Shown here one piece after another: positions 40,881 through 48,455 of a stretch of DNA of 64,000 nucleotides. Within the stretch, counting starts at the first letter, position 1. The number at the start of each line of letters is the position of its first letter. The notes under the pieces were generated by a model. The model saw nothing but the letters and a program-made list of their open reading frames with translations, ran no database searches and was not told the origin of the DNA. This DNA is from Variovorax paradoxus (lineage in GTDB: Bacteria; Pseudomonadota; Gammaproteobacteria; Burkholderiales; Burkholderiaceae_C), in assembly GCF_030811855.1 (NCBI RefSeq), contig NZ_JAUSRN010000002.1, positions 1 through 64,000 of the forward strand. The letters are read 5' to 3'. Position numbers and translations under genes: made by a program.

Positions 40881-41516
40881 CTATCTGAGGCTTTCAGCCG
40901 CCACCGCGCGCACCAGGCGCGTGGCTGGCGAGACCAACTGCCGCAGATCGCCGACGCGGTCCTGTTCGATAGCCTGGAGCACCAGTTCGTTGACGCCGCC
41001 CACCACGGTCATGGCCATTTCACTCGTCAGGTGCGCAGCAGGTCCCTGTGCATCACCACTTGTGGTGTTGTTGATGGCCGCCTGGATGAAGCTGGCGATT
41101 TCGCCGTTCACCCGGCGCCGAGCGGCAAGCCCCGGCATTCCAAGGCCCAGGATCTCGACGAACAGCGTGCGCAGCAGCACCGGATCCTGTGCAAGATAGT
41201 CGAGGTACGCCGTCATGGCCCGCTCCACCTGCTGATGCCAAGGTTGCGCGGAGTCGAAGGCCTCGGCCACCGCCCGCAACGCCAGCTTGCTCGCAGCTTC
41301 GTAGAGTGATACCAAGCATTCGGCCTTGGTCGTGAAATGCTCATAAAAGGTGCGGCGCGATACCCCTGCCTCTCGCACGATGTCGGCAATGGTCGTGTCG
41401 GCGTAGCCTTTGGCCGCCACGGCACGTGCCATGCCTTCCAGCAGTCGCGAATAGTGCTCATGGGCCATTTCCCCGGAAAGGGTGGGCCGGGCCAGGGCTT
41501 CAGTAGCTGCGCTCAT
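40881..41516 (-). CDS. TetR-family transcriptional repressor
   Basis: A 211-residue regulator with an N-terminal helix-turn-helix ('GYADTTIADIVREAGVSRRTFYEHF' in parts: 'TIADIVREAGVSRRTFY'). The C-terminal helical ligand domain has 'YLAQDPVLLRTLFVEILGLG'. It is divergent from a predicted metal-dependent hydrolase. Two identical-format operators lie in the 108 bases between them, one near each start codon, so it probably represses both genes. The ligand is unknown; TetR proteins in such pairs often sense fatty acids or aromatic compounds. Confidence 0.92.
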   Translation of the reverse strand: MSAATEALARPTLSGEMAHEHYSRLLEGMARAVAAKGYADTTIADIVREAGVSRRTFYEHFTTKAECLVSLYEAASKLALRAVAEAFDSAQPWHQQVERAMTAYLDYLAQDPVLLRTLFVEILGLGMPGLAARRRVNGEIASFIQAAINNTTSGDAQGPAAHLTSEMAMTVVGGVNELVLQAIEQDRVGDLRQLVSPATRLVRAVAAESLR

Positions 41517-41540
41517 GTGGACGACATTTTCCTACGTCTT

Positions 41541-41556
41541 GGTACTTGACGGTACC
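41541..41556. promoter_or_regulatory. TetR operator 1 (GGTAC-N6-GTACC)
   Basis: GGTAC-TTGACG-GTACC, extended by T and A on its flanks to TGGTAC...GTACCA. It is 25 bases upstream of the TetR ATG and suited to autorepression. The same format is found at 41585-41600. Confidence 0.7.
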
Positions 41557-41584
41557 AGCGGTTGTGCGCACCATTCGACGCAGC

Positions 41585-41600
41585 GGTACGAATGTGTACC
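41585..41600. promoter_or_regulatory. TetR operator 2 (GGTAC-N6-GTACC)
   Basis: GGTAC-GAATGT-GTACC, the same half-sites and spacer length as operator 1, centred 44 bases away. It is 25 bases upstream of the hydrolase ATG at 41625. Confidence 0.7.
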
Positions 41601-41624
41601 AGCTGATTTCGAGGACCGCTTTTC

Positions 41625-42470
41625 ATGACCGACCTTGTCGTACGCCGCCTCTTGATCGACTTGCAGACACCGTTCGGCCGCAACTGGTGCGGGGGCGACG
41701 CATTCTCGACCGCCTTCTTCAATGCGTTGTCGATGAGCTTTCCCTTCGGCGAACAGTTCTTCATCGATGCCGTGCGCGACGTCACGGCCACGCTGCCGCC
41801 CGAAGCGCAGGAACAATACCGAGCCGACGTGCGCGGCTTCATCGGCCAGGAGGCGACGCATCGCCGCATCCATTCGCTTTTCAACGAGCACCTCGAGAGC
41901 CAAGGCTTGACGGACCGGTGGTCGCCACGAGCCGCCAAGCGGATGCAGCTCCTGGAAGGTACCGACCCCCGCCACGCATTGGCAATTACTGCGGCCACGG
42001 AGCATTTCACGGCCATGTTTGGCGAGTGGCTGCTGGCCCACCCTGGAGTGCTCGATGGTGCCGAACCACGGCTACGGACCATGTGGCTCTGGCACAGCGC
42101 CGAAGAGCTGGAGCACAAGGCTGTCGCCTTCGACCTCTACAAGGCAGCGGGAGGTTCGCACCCGTGGCGCACACGATGGTTTCGGAGCGTGACGCTCATG
42201 TTTCTGGGCGATCTGATGCGACAAACAGTCGCCAACCTGCGCCACGAAGGGCAGTTGTGGCAATGGGCGACCTGGAAAAGCGCCGCAAGAATTCTGCTGA
42301 GCCGGGGCGGCCTCCTTCGTGGCAACTGGAGTGCGTGGCGCAGCTATTTCCGCGCGGACTTCCATCCGGCGCAGCAGGACAGCAGCCTTTCAGTGCTCTG
42401 GCTCGAAGACAACCGCGCGCAGTTCACCTCGGTGGGCGCTGCGCCCGAGGCGGCAACCGCGCTTCAGTAG
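41625..42470 (+). CDS. Predicted metal-dependent hydrolase (PF10118-type)
   Basis: A 281-residue protein of the family annotated as predicted metal-dependent hydrolases. Likely metal ligands are in 'FIGQEATHRRIHSLFNEHL', 'AATEHFTAMFGEWLL' and 'LWHSAEELEHKAVAFDLY', an E-x-x-H pattern reminiscent of ferritin-like diiron proteins. The hydrolase label is unproven. The start at 41625 has GAGG upstream. It is probably repressed by the divergent TetR protein. Its last seven bases overlap the convergent next gene. Confidence 0.85.
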   Translation: MTDLVVRRLLIDLQTPFGRNWCGGDAFSTAFFNALSMSFPFGEQFFIDAVRDVTATLPPEAQEQYRADVRGFIGQEATHRRIHSLFNEHLESQGLTDRWSPRAAKRMQLLEGTDPRHALAITAATEHFTAMFGEWLLAHPGVLDGAEPRLRTMWLWHSAEELEHKAVAFDLYKAAGGSHPWRTRWFRSVTLMFLGDLMRQTVANLRHEGQLWQWATWKSAARILLSRGGLLRGNWSAWRSYFRADFHPAQQDSSLSVLWLEDNRAQFTSVGAAPEAATALQ

Positions 42471-43045
42471 AACGTGGCTCGCTGCGTGGATGCGCCCGAG
42501 CCTGCGCGCTGCTCGGGACGCAGGGTGAGTTCGTGCAGAGTGTCGAAGTCAGACGGAGCGTCCGGAACGCGCATCACCGTCTCCTCCTCGGTCAACGAGG
42601 CAACCCACAGGCCCGCGGGCGAGTCGGCGGGTTCGTCGTTCGCGAAGTTGCCATCGCGGATGTAGAGGGTTTCGCCTTCTGCCCGCTCAGCATGAAGTTC
42701 GACGAGGCGCGAAATCGAGAAGTTGTAGGTCACGAGCTTTTCGCGCGTATTGCGGTCTTTTCCGCCGCAATTGAAAAAGCCCTCCGACGCAATGACGATG
42801 CAGGAGCCCTCCACGCCATGGTCGACTTGGCTTCCGGTGCGCCAGATGGCATTCGGTAGCCGCACGCGCACCTTGTCGATCACAAGGTCGCGCTGTCTGT
42901 TGAGACTGCCAAGGGGCGGAACCAGCGAACGCAGCTGGCGCAAGCGCTCGGCAAAGTTGTCGTCCATGAGGAATTCGACATGGTGCGTCGCGCTGCCCGA
43001 GGAGCGCTTGACCACCTGCATCACGACATGACGCGGCTTACTCAT
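42464..43045 (-). CDS. Hypothetical protein (193 aa)
   Basis: I do not recognise this 193-residue protein. It is soluble and appears to be beta-rich ('ATHHVEFLMDDNF', 'VRVRLPNAIWRTG', 'GSCIVIASEGFFNCGG', 'LVTYNFSISRLVEL', 'ETLYIRDGNFAND'), with a disordered C-terminus. There is no signal peptide. GGAAGGAC precedes the ATG. Its promoter must lie in the unusually AT-rich stretch upstream. It ends inside the convergent hydrolase gene. Confidence 0.7.
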   Translation of the reverse strand: MSKPRHVVMQVVKRSSGSATHHVEFLMDDNFAERLRQLRSLVPPLGSLNRQRDLVIDKVRVRLPNAIWRTGSQVDHGVEGSCIVIASEGFFNCGGKDRNTREKLVTYNFSISRLVELHAERAEGETLYIRDGNFANDEPADSPAGLWVASLTEEETVMRVPDAPSDFDTLHELTLRPEQRAGSGASTQRATFY

Positions 43046-43084
43046 TGCAAGTCCTTCCGCAGATCGCCCGGCGCTGGACGTCTT

Positions 43085-43200
43085 TGCCTGTGTACAAAAT
43101 CATTTGTCGTCGACCACAACTTAGAACTTTTTAATTATGCAATTAGATGCATCATTTGTTTCTAACTGTATATCGATTCCAACCATTTTGGAAAGAAAAT
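43085..43200. other. AT-rich intergenic patch with an inverted repeat
   Basis: In a window that is mostly GC-rich, this stretch is dominated by A and T, for example 'aactttttaattatgcaatt'. It contains ATGCA-ATTAGA-TGCAT (43137-43152). It lies between the end of the lipid gene run and the 193-residue gene and probably holds the latter's promoter. It could also bind a nucleoid silencer or mark an old insertion boundary. Confidence 0.5.
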
Positions 43201-43263
43201 CTGCAACGCGTGCACGGCCATGTCGCAAATGCGACGCACGGCCCAAGCGGAAATAATTCCGAC

Positions 43264-43494
43264 TTATTCGAGCGATTCGTCCAGTGCCTTGCACGAAGGC
43301 GCGCACACCGTCTGGGACTTGCCGAGCACCTGGCGGGTACGCAGTTGCGAGCGCACCCGGTGCTTGCCGCACATGAAACAGGACATGGTGGCGCCGCTGA
43401 AAGACGCCGAGGCGCGGAACGGGGAGCCCGGTGTTTTCGACTTGTAACGCAGGCCGTCGGCCACAACGGCAGTCTTGACCTCAGCTTTGGCCAT
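43264..43494 (-). CDS. Small Cys-containing hypothetical protein (76 aa)
   Basis: A 76-residue basic protein with 'MSCFMCGKHRVRSQL' (CxxC) and a later 'VCAPSCK' (C-x3-C), together a plausible zinc knuckle. It starts at ATG 43494, overlapping the end of the preceding gene by 14 bases. It is the last gene of the minus-strand run that starts at 50030. Nucleic-acid or protein binding would fit, but no family can be named. Confidence 0.65.
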   Translation of the reverse strand: MAKAEVKTAVVADGLRYKSKTPGSPFRASASFSGATMSCFMCGKHRVRSQLRTRQVLGKSQTVCAPSCKALDESLE

Positions 43495-43849
43495 CGGCTT
43501 TATCCTTTTTGGGTTCGGTAATGCGCATTGCGCGTTCAATGGCTTTCCTGGCGCTGACTTCGGCGGCAAGCGCGGCGTCGAGCGCCGAGCGGCACAGGCC
43601 AGCATGCTGGTAATTGAGATTTTCGTACACCTGGGCGGCGGCCGGATAAGCATCGAGCAGGCGCCCAAGGTCGGCGCCCGGTTCGACGTCGCTGAATTCG
43701 TGCACCAAATGCTCGACCACCGAGCGGTACTGCTCGGCGCTTACGGGAACGGCGCTGTGCTCGAGCCGTTCCAGCAATTGAGCCAGCACGTGGGTCACTG
43801 CCAGATCGGTCTTGGGAGACGGATGGTCGGTCGTGTTCATGGTTTGCAT
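43481..43849 (-). CDS. Hypothetical helical protein (122 aa)
   Basis: An unrecognised soluble, helix-rich protein of 119-122 residues ('VTHVLAQLLERLEHS', 'YRSVVEHLVHEFSDV', 'AAEVSARKAIERAMRI'). ATG codons at 43849 and 43840 are both possible starts. It begins 17 bases after the 299-residue gene and overlaps the next gene by 14 bases, so it belongs to the same transcript. Confidence 0.65.
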   Translation of the reverse strand: MQTMNTTDHPSPKTDLAVTHVLAQLLERLEHSAVPVSAEQYRSVVEHLVHEFSDVEPGADLGRLLDAYPAAAQVYENLNYQHAGLCRSALDAALAAEVSARKAIERAMRITEPKKDKADGQS

Positions 43850-43866
43850 CTGGGGGCAGCATACGC

Positions 43867-44766
43867 TTATGCAAGTGACTGCTCCGGCGGTGGGGCCGTC
43901 TCCTGAGCAGTCCGCATGCGCTGGAGCAGGCTGTGGAGCATTTCTGTCGACAGCCCGTGGATCACCAGCCGGTGGCCGGCGCGCAGTGTCGACAGCGGTA
44001 CCAGCGGATGCTTGTTGTTCACCAGGATCAGGTGCTCCGGTGCACCCAGCAGGGTGGCCGCGTAGATGCCGATGGTTTCATCCAGTTGCAGCGAATTGGC
44101 TGCGCGCCAGAAGTCGTTGTCCGTCAACATCAGCTGGTACAGCGGCGTGAACAGTTCGATGGCGCTCTGCAGGTCCAAAAAATTGAGCCGACCGTGCGGC
44201 ATGTCCGATAGCCGCAACCCAGGGTCCTTGATCATCGAGAAGTCGACAGCCGGCGCCTTGCCCAGCACCAGCCCCTTGTCGCGCAGAGCCTGATTCAAGC
44301 GGATCACGAAGTTGAAGAGGTTCAGGTCGTGCTTCAGGAACATATCGTCCTTGAGCGCATCGATGTCGGCCGGCTCCAGCGGGGAGGTGCTCACCGGCGC
44401 GGGCGAATTGCGCCCGATGAAGCCCAGCACCTGCGACCCCAGGTGAAAGTGCCGCAGGATCAGCCAGTTGGCCTCCGGCGACACAAAGCGTTTCAGCCCC
44501 CAGGCCAGCAGCCGGTGCAGCAGCTTCGAATGCGACCAGTTGCGCGGCACGAACACCTTCACCACCTGGATCAGGACGATCGTCAGCCGCGCCACCGGCC
44601 GCAGGAACGGCAGCAGGTACTGGCGTGAACCCGAACTGGAATCGGCGAGCCATGCCGCCTTGACCTCGTCCGGCAGCGGTGTGCTCTGGTCGAGATAGAG
44701 CGCGAGCCAGGGACTGGGATCGCGCTCGTCGTGCCCCTGCGCAAGGAAATCAGGCATTCGGCTCAT
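43867..44766 (-). CDS. Uncharacterised membrane-associated protein (299 aa)
   Basis: A 299-residue protein I cannot assign with confidence. A hydrophobic stretch at about 53-72 ('LPFLRPVARLTIVLIQVVKVF') is followed by a His-rich region ('WLILRHFHLGSQVLGFIG'). 'KHDLNLFNFVIRLNQALRD' and 'LIKDPGLRLSDMP'-like segments precede a C-terminal half with 'LDETIGIYAATLLGAPEHLI'. No catalytic motif is obvious. Its start overlaps the ketoacyl-synthase fusion gene by 17 bases. It probably serves the same lipid pathway. Confidence 0.75.
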   Translation of the reverse strand: MSRMPDFLAQGHDERDPSPWLALYLDQSTPLPDEVKAAWLADSSSGSRQYLLPFLRPVARLTIVLIQVVKVFVPRNWSHSKLLHRLLAWGLKRFVSPEANWLILRHFHLGSQVLGFIGRNSPAPVSTSPLEPADIDALKDDMFLKHDLNLFNFVIRLNQALRDKGLVLGKAPAVDFSMIKDPGLRLSDMPHGRLNFLDLQSAIELFTPLYQLMLTDNDFWRAANSLQLDETIGIYAATLLGAPEHLILVNNKHPLVPLSTLRAGHRLVIHGLSTEMLHSLLQRMRTAQETAPPPEQSLA

Positions 44767-46720
44767 GTGGCATCCGCTCCGTGATGTGCTGAAACTGCAT
44801 CAGGTACAGCGCAGCCGTATGGCGCGCGGTATCGATGATCTGGCGGGCCGCCCTCCTCCGTCCGGTGGCGTCCTGGCCGTCCTGGCCGTCCTGGCCGCCT
44901 TTGCCGGCCTCCACCGCCATCACCATCTCGACAGCGGCGAGCCAGCGGTTCAGGTGGTTCTCGTCGTTGTGGCCGTGGTACTCGAGAAAGCGGAATGCAT
45001 CGGGCGGCAGCCTCAGGCCGGCCTTGATGAGCGGCAGCAGCGCGGGCACGATGCGCTGGCCCGTGCCTTCGATGATGTAGATGGCACCCAGCAGGCCGAT
45101 GGGGTCGCGCGTAGCCGCCAGCCCGTGCAGGTAGGCATTGAGCGCCTCCCCGCCGGGGTTGCGGCGCAGGTCGTCGATCCGCGCCACGGTGCCGCCCGCT
45201 TTCCTGTAGTCGCTGAAGAGGATGTTGAAGTCGTCCTGCTCCTCGCCCGCATGCACGTCGATCAGCGCGGCGAGAGTCTTGTACGGACCGGTCAGCGAAG
45301 CGGCGCCTTCGCGCATCCAGCGGCTGCCTTCGCGCACCTGCGGAACCCACTGCTCCATCCAGTTCAGGTAGTCGGGCGCTGCAAAGCGGCGCTCGCGGAT
45401 CTGGCGGATCAGCGGCGTGCGCCAGACGCGCGAGCGGTAGTCGTGCCAGATGCCGGCCAGCTCGGTCAGCAGTGCGCCCAGGCCTTCGGGCGCGGCGGCT
45501 GGATCGTGCGGCGGTGCAATTGCAATCTCTTCGTCGGGCGCTGCCTCGGCCGTCTTGTGAGATACGGCCACCGCCCGGGCAGGCGCATCGGACGCCTCGA
45601 CCTCCAGCAGCATGTAAGCCGCCATGAAGCGCCCCGATTCCGGTACGTAGCAGAAGATCTGCTCACCAGGCGTCAGCGCCTTGGTGTGCAAGAACTCTGA
45701 CAGCATGATCAGGATCGACGCCGCACCGGTGTTGCCGCGCCAGGCCAGATTGCTCCACCACCGCTCGCGCGGAATGGCGAGGTCGGCCTTCGTCATCAGG
45801 TCTTCGACCACCGGAATGAACTTTTCCGACGAGTAGTGGCACAGGAAATGGTCGACCCGCTTCGGATCGACCCATCCGTCTCGCACCAGCGTCGCGTATT
45901 CATGGATGCCGATGTCGAACAGGTGCGGCAGCAGGCGAATGTCCTGCCGCAGCGACAGGGCACCGGCCGCTTCCGCCTCGGCCCAGGAGCCGAAGTCGAG
46001 ATGGCCGCGGGCGCGGTCTTCGGTCAGCCCTAACTGCATGCACACGGGGTAGTCGCCCGAGAACGCGCGCTGGTGCACCCATTTCAGCCTCAGGCGCAGC
46101 CCGGGGTTGCCGGCCAGCGCGGGCACGCCGTCGGACAGCAGCAGTGCGCCCGCGCCGTCGGAAAGCATCCAGCGAAGAAAGTGCGAATCGAAGTCGGTTT
46201 CGTAGCCGCGCGCCGCGAAGCGCGAGCGCTTGAAAAGACGCGACGGCATTTCGCTGGCCACCGCGAGCGCGGTGCGGTGCGCGCCCAGTTCGATGCCCTG
46301 CGCAGCCGACTGGATGGCCGACACGCCCGCGGCGCAGATGCCGTGCACCGACAGCGTTTCCATTGGCGGCGCCGCCAGCTCGCCCTGGATCATGTTGGCA
46401 AAGCCCGGCATCAATGTGTCGCCGCCCGAAGATCCGCTGGCCAGCAACGACACGCGCGACAGCTCGGCCCCGCCGCGCTGCAGGCAATCGCGAATCGCAC
46501 CTGCGGCCAGTTGCGCATTGGTATGGCGCGTCACGCCCTCTTCGTCGATCGCATAGTGCCGCGTGAGGATGCCGTTCTCGGCCAGGATGCGCCGCTTGAT
46601 GCGCTCCGACATGCGGTTGAGCGGCGCGATGTAGGCATCCATGCGCTCGTTGGGAATGGGCTCGCCGGGCATGAAATAGCCGGTGCTCTCGATATAGACG
46701 CGTTGAAATGGAACAGGCAT
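44750..46720 (-). CDS. Fusion: ketoacyl-ACP synthase III-like + haem-oxygenase-like diiron domain
   Basis: A 656-residue two-domain protein. Residues 1-375 are a thiolase-fold KAS III-like condensing enzyme with an intact Cys-His-Asn triad: C129 ('HGICAAG'), H295 ('FLCHYSSEK') and N330 ('WRGNTGAAS'). An Ala/Pro-rich linker (about 376-412) leads to a haem-oxygenase-like domain (413-650) of the iron-containing redox enzyme type. Its candidate metal ligands are H490/E493/E494 ('VHAGEEQDD'), E551 ('IIEGTGQ') and the cluster E580 to H589 ('EYHGHNDENH'). Diiron members of this fold decarboxylate, desaturate or N-oxygenate substrates. This fusion could condense an acyl chain and then oxidise the product. 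It sits in a desaturase/hydroxylase operon; the product is unknown. Confidence 0.85.
   Translation of the reverse strand: MPVPFQRVYIESTGYFMPGEPIPNERMDAYIAPLNRMSERIKRRILAENGILTRHYAIDEEGVTRHTNAQLAAGAIRDCLQRGGAELSRVSLLASGSSGGDTLMPGFANMIQGELAAPPMETLSVHGICAAGVSAIQSAAQGIELGAHRTALAVASEMPSRLFKRSRFAARGYETDFDSHFLRWMLSDGAGALLLSDGVPALAGNPGLRLRLKWVHQRAFSGDYPVCMQLGLTEDRARGHLDFGSWAEAEAAGALSLRQDIRLLPHLFDIGIHEYATLVRDGWVDPKRVDHFLCHYSSEKFIPVVEDLMTKADLAIPRERWWSNLAWRGNTGAASILIMLSEFLHTKALTPGEQIFCYVPESGRFMAAYMLLEVEASDAPARAVAVSHKTAEAAPDEEIAIAPPHDPAAAPEGLGALLTELAGIWHDYRSRVWRTPLIRQIRERRFAAPDYLNWMEQWVPQVREGSRWMREGAASLTGPYKTLAALIDVHAGEEQDDFNILFSDYRKAGGTVARIDDLRRNPGGEALNAYLHGLAATRDPIGLLGAIYIIEGTGQRIVPALLPLIKAGLRLPPDAFRFLEYHGHNDENHLNRWLAAVEMVMAVEAGKGGQDGQDGQDATGRRRAARQIIDTARHTAALYLMQFQHITERMPHEPNA
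44870..44896. repeat. Three tandem 9-base repeats in the fusion gene
   Basis: GTCCTGGCC occurs three times in a row in frame, giving the Gln-Asp-Gly repeat near residues 608-617 of the fusion protein. It sits in a loop of the haem-oxygenase-like domain. Such repeats can change copy number by slippage without shifting the frame. Confidence 0.8.
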
Positions 46721-46723
46721 GGT

Positions 46724-47674
46724 TCAGTGGGTTGAAGACTCGGGAGGCACAGGTGGCATCAGCGAGCGGCTGCAAAAACGCGGCCACAGCGCTCCCAGCA
46801 CGAACACGCGAACCATGTAGGCCACCAGCCCTTGCTCGTTGAGCGCGGGATCGACCCGAGCGCGATAGAGCGTGCGGTGCAATTGCGTGAGCTCGGACCA
46901 ATGGACATGCGGGTTCTCGTGGTGTGCGGTGTGCAGACCGATGTTGAACAGCAACGGGTTCACCAGCCCCTCGAAATTGCGCGCGTAGTTCAGGCGGGTA
47001 CCTGCGGTATCGCGCGGCGCCTCCGCATCCGCCACGGGCCGGCGTCCGTCGGCATGCGCGTGCTGCAGATAGTTGGTGGCCAGCAGCCAATGCAGCCCGT
47101 GCAACTGCGGCAAGATCACGAGCAGGATGGCCTTGCGCCAGTCGAGCAGCAGCAGCGCGCTCCAGCTGCCGAGCCACAGCGCGTACTGCGCCATGCAGTA
47201 GCGCCACGGGCCCGGCCGGTACCTGCGAAGCCGCCCCAGCCAACCGAAGAACACCGGCATGAGCACCCACACGGCCTGGAACGGATGCAGCAGGTAGCCT
47301 CGCAAATGATTGGTGTCGCCACCGAAGCGATAGGTGCGCGCCACGTCCCGCGGACCGTGCCGGTGGCGATGGTGATTGGCCACGTGCGCGGGCCAGAAAA
47401 CAAAGGTCGGATGCCCCTGCAGCAGCGTGATCCAGAAGTCGGTGAGGCGGTTCATGCGCCGCCCCCGCCACATGCGTAGGTGCACGTGGTTGTGGTGGAT
47501 CACGCCCACGCCAAGCGTGAGGAACAGCATCGGCCCATAGAGCAGCACGGAGAAGCCATGCGTCCATTGCCATGCCGCCAATGCCGGAAGCGCTGCCAGA
47601 TACGCAAGGCTCTGCCAGTCGCGCCAATGGCGCAGCCGTGCCAGCCAGCGGGGCCCCTCAGGCCGGCGTGCCAT
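46724..47674 (-). CDS. Membrane fatty acid desaturase
   Basis: A 316-residue integral membrane diiron desaturase. The three His boxes are 'HHNHVHL', 'HVANHHRHRHG' and 'HTAHHENPHVHW', the FADS pattern. Several hydrophobic segments flank them. The ATG at 47674 overlaps the upstream hydroxylase gene by 17 bases. Three bases separate its stop from the ketoacyl-synthase fusion. Desaturation position and acyl substrate (CoA, ACP or phospholipid) cannot be read from the sequence. Confidence 0.9.
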   Translation of the reverse strand: MARRPEGPRWLARLRHWRDWQSLAYLAALPALAAWQWTHGFSVLLYGPMLFLTLGVGVIHHNHVHLRMWRGRRMNRLTDFWITLLQGHPTFVFWPAHVANHHRHRHGPRDVARTYRFGGDTNHLRGYLLHPFQAVWVLMPVFFGWLGRLRRYRPGPWRYCMAQYALWLGSWSALLLLDWRKAILLVILPQLHGLHWLLATNYLQHAHADGRRPVADAEAPRDTAGTRLNYARNFEGLVNPLLFNIGLHTAHHENPHVHWSELTQLHRTLYRARVDPALNEQGLVAYMVRVFVLGALWPRFCSRSLMPPVPPESSTH

Positions 47675-48446
47675 GCTGTTGCTGGCGTTGCTGCTTCGAG
47701 CGAAATGCCTGGAACTGCGGCTCCGCCGCATCGGCGGCAATGCGCGTGCCGAACAGCCGGTCCATGAAAGTGAACTGGAATCCGTAGTTGCCGCCGTGGC
47801 AGGCATGGTGCAAATGGTGGCGGCGGCTGGCGGCAAACCAGTGGCTGTAAGAGACCCGGGGAAAGAAGTCGTAGTTCGAGTGCCCGACGCTGTTGAAAAA
47901 CAGGCTGAACAGCGGCACCGAGGCGAGCGACCAGAAGCTGAAATCGTGCAGCAGCATGGGCAGCAGGATCACGTTGCCGAGCATTGCCGCTTCGATCGGA
48001 TGAAAGCTGTACGTTGCCCAGGGCGTGGTCACGACCGAGCGGTGATGCGGCCCGTGAAAGCGCCGCAGCCAGCGCGTGTGCAGCAGGCGATGGTTGAGCC
48101 AGAAATGAACGTCGTTCCAGATCGCGAGAACCAGGACTTCAGCCACGATCTGGCGCCAGCCCGCGTCGGCGTCGAGCCGCGCCCACCCCAATTGAAGCAG
48201 GCCCCAGGGAAACACCATGCCCAGCCCGAATACGAGCACCGACACCCCCGACTGCGCCAATTCTCGGCGTACCTGCCCGGGCTGCAGCGGCCGCGGGTCG
48301 AGCACGCGTCCGACGCCGAGCGCCGGCAGCACGCGATGGGTCAGCAGCCAATTGAGAGCGCCGAACCCTAGATAGATGCCGCCGAAAAACACCAACCCCC
48401 ACAACATCACCTGGAGTGCCGACAACGAAGTAAAGGTTTGCGCCAT
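47658..48446 (-). CDS. Sterol desaturase/fatty acid hydroxylase superfamily protein
   Basis: A 262-residue membrane diiron hydroxylase. Its His motifs are 'HFWLNHRLLH', 'HGPHH' and 'HHLHHACHG', with an additional His pair near 'YSFHP' and 'GHSNYDF'. About four membrane segments precede and separate them. Family members hydroxylate or desaturate sterols, fatty acids or carotenoids. Bacterial sterol synthesis is not indicated here, so an acyl chain is the likelier substrate. It begins nine bases after the phospholipase D gene. Confidence 0.9.
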   Translation of the reverse strand: MAQTFTSLSALQVMLWGLVFFGGIYLGFGALNWLLTHRVLPALGVGRVLDPRPLQPGQVRRELAQSGVSVLVFGLGMVFPWGLLQLGWARLDADAGWRQIVAEVLVLAIWNDVHFWLNHRLLHTRWLRRFHGPHHRSVVTTPWATYSFHPIEAAMLGNVILLPMLLHDFSFWSLASVPLFSLFFNSVGHSNYDFFPRVSYSHWFAASRRHHLHHACHGGNYGFQFTFMDRLFGTRIAADAAEPQFQAFRSKQQRQQQHGTPA

Positions 48447-48455
48447 CCCCCGAGG

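Noticed and set aside
42464..43045. Membership of the 193-residue gene in the lipid operon
   Set aside because: It is separated from the 76-residue gene by 218 bases that include an AT-rich, promoter-like stretch, so separate transcription is more likely.
43220..43447. A 75-codon plus-strand frame in 43220-43447
   Set aside because: It is antisense to the 76-residue Cys protein, which has better codon use and fits the operon overlap.
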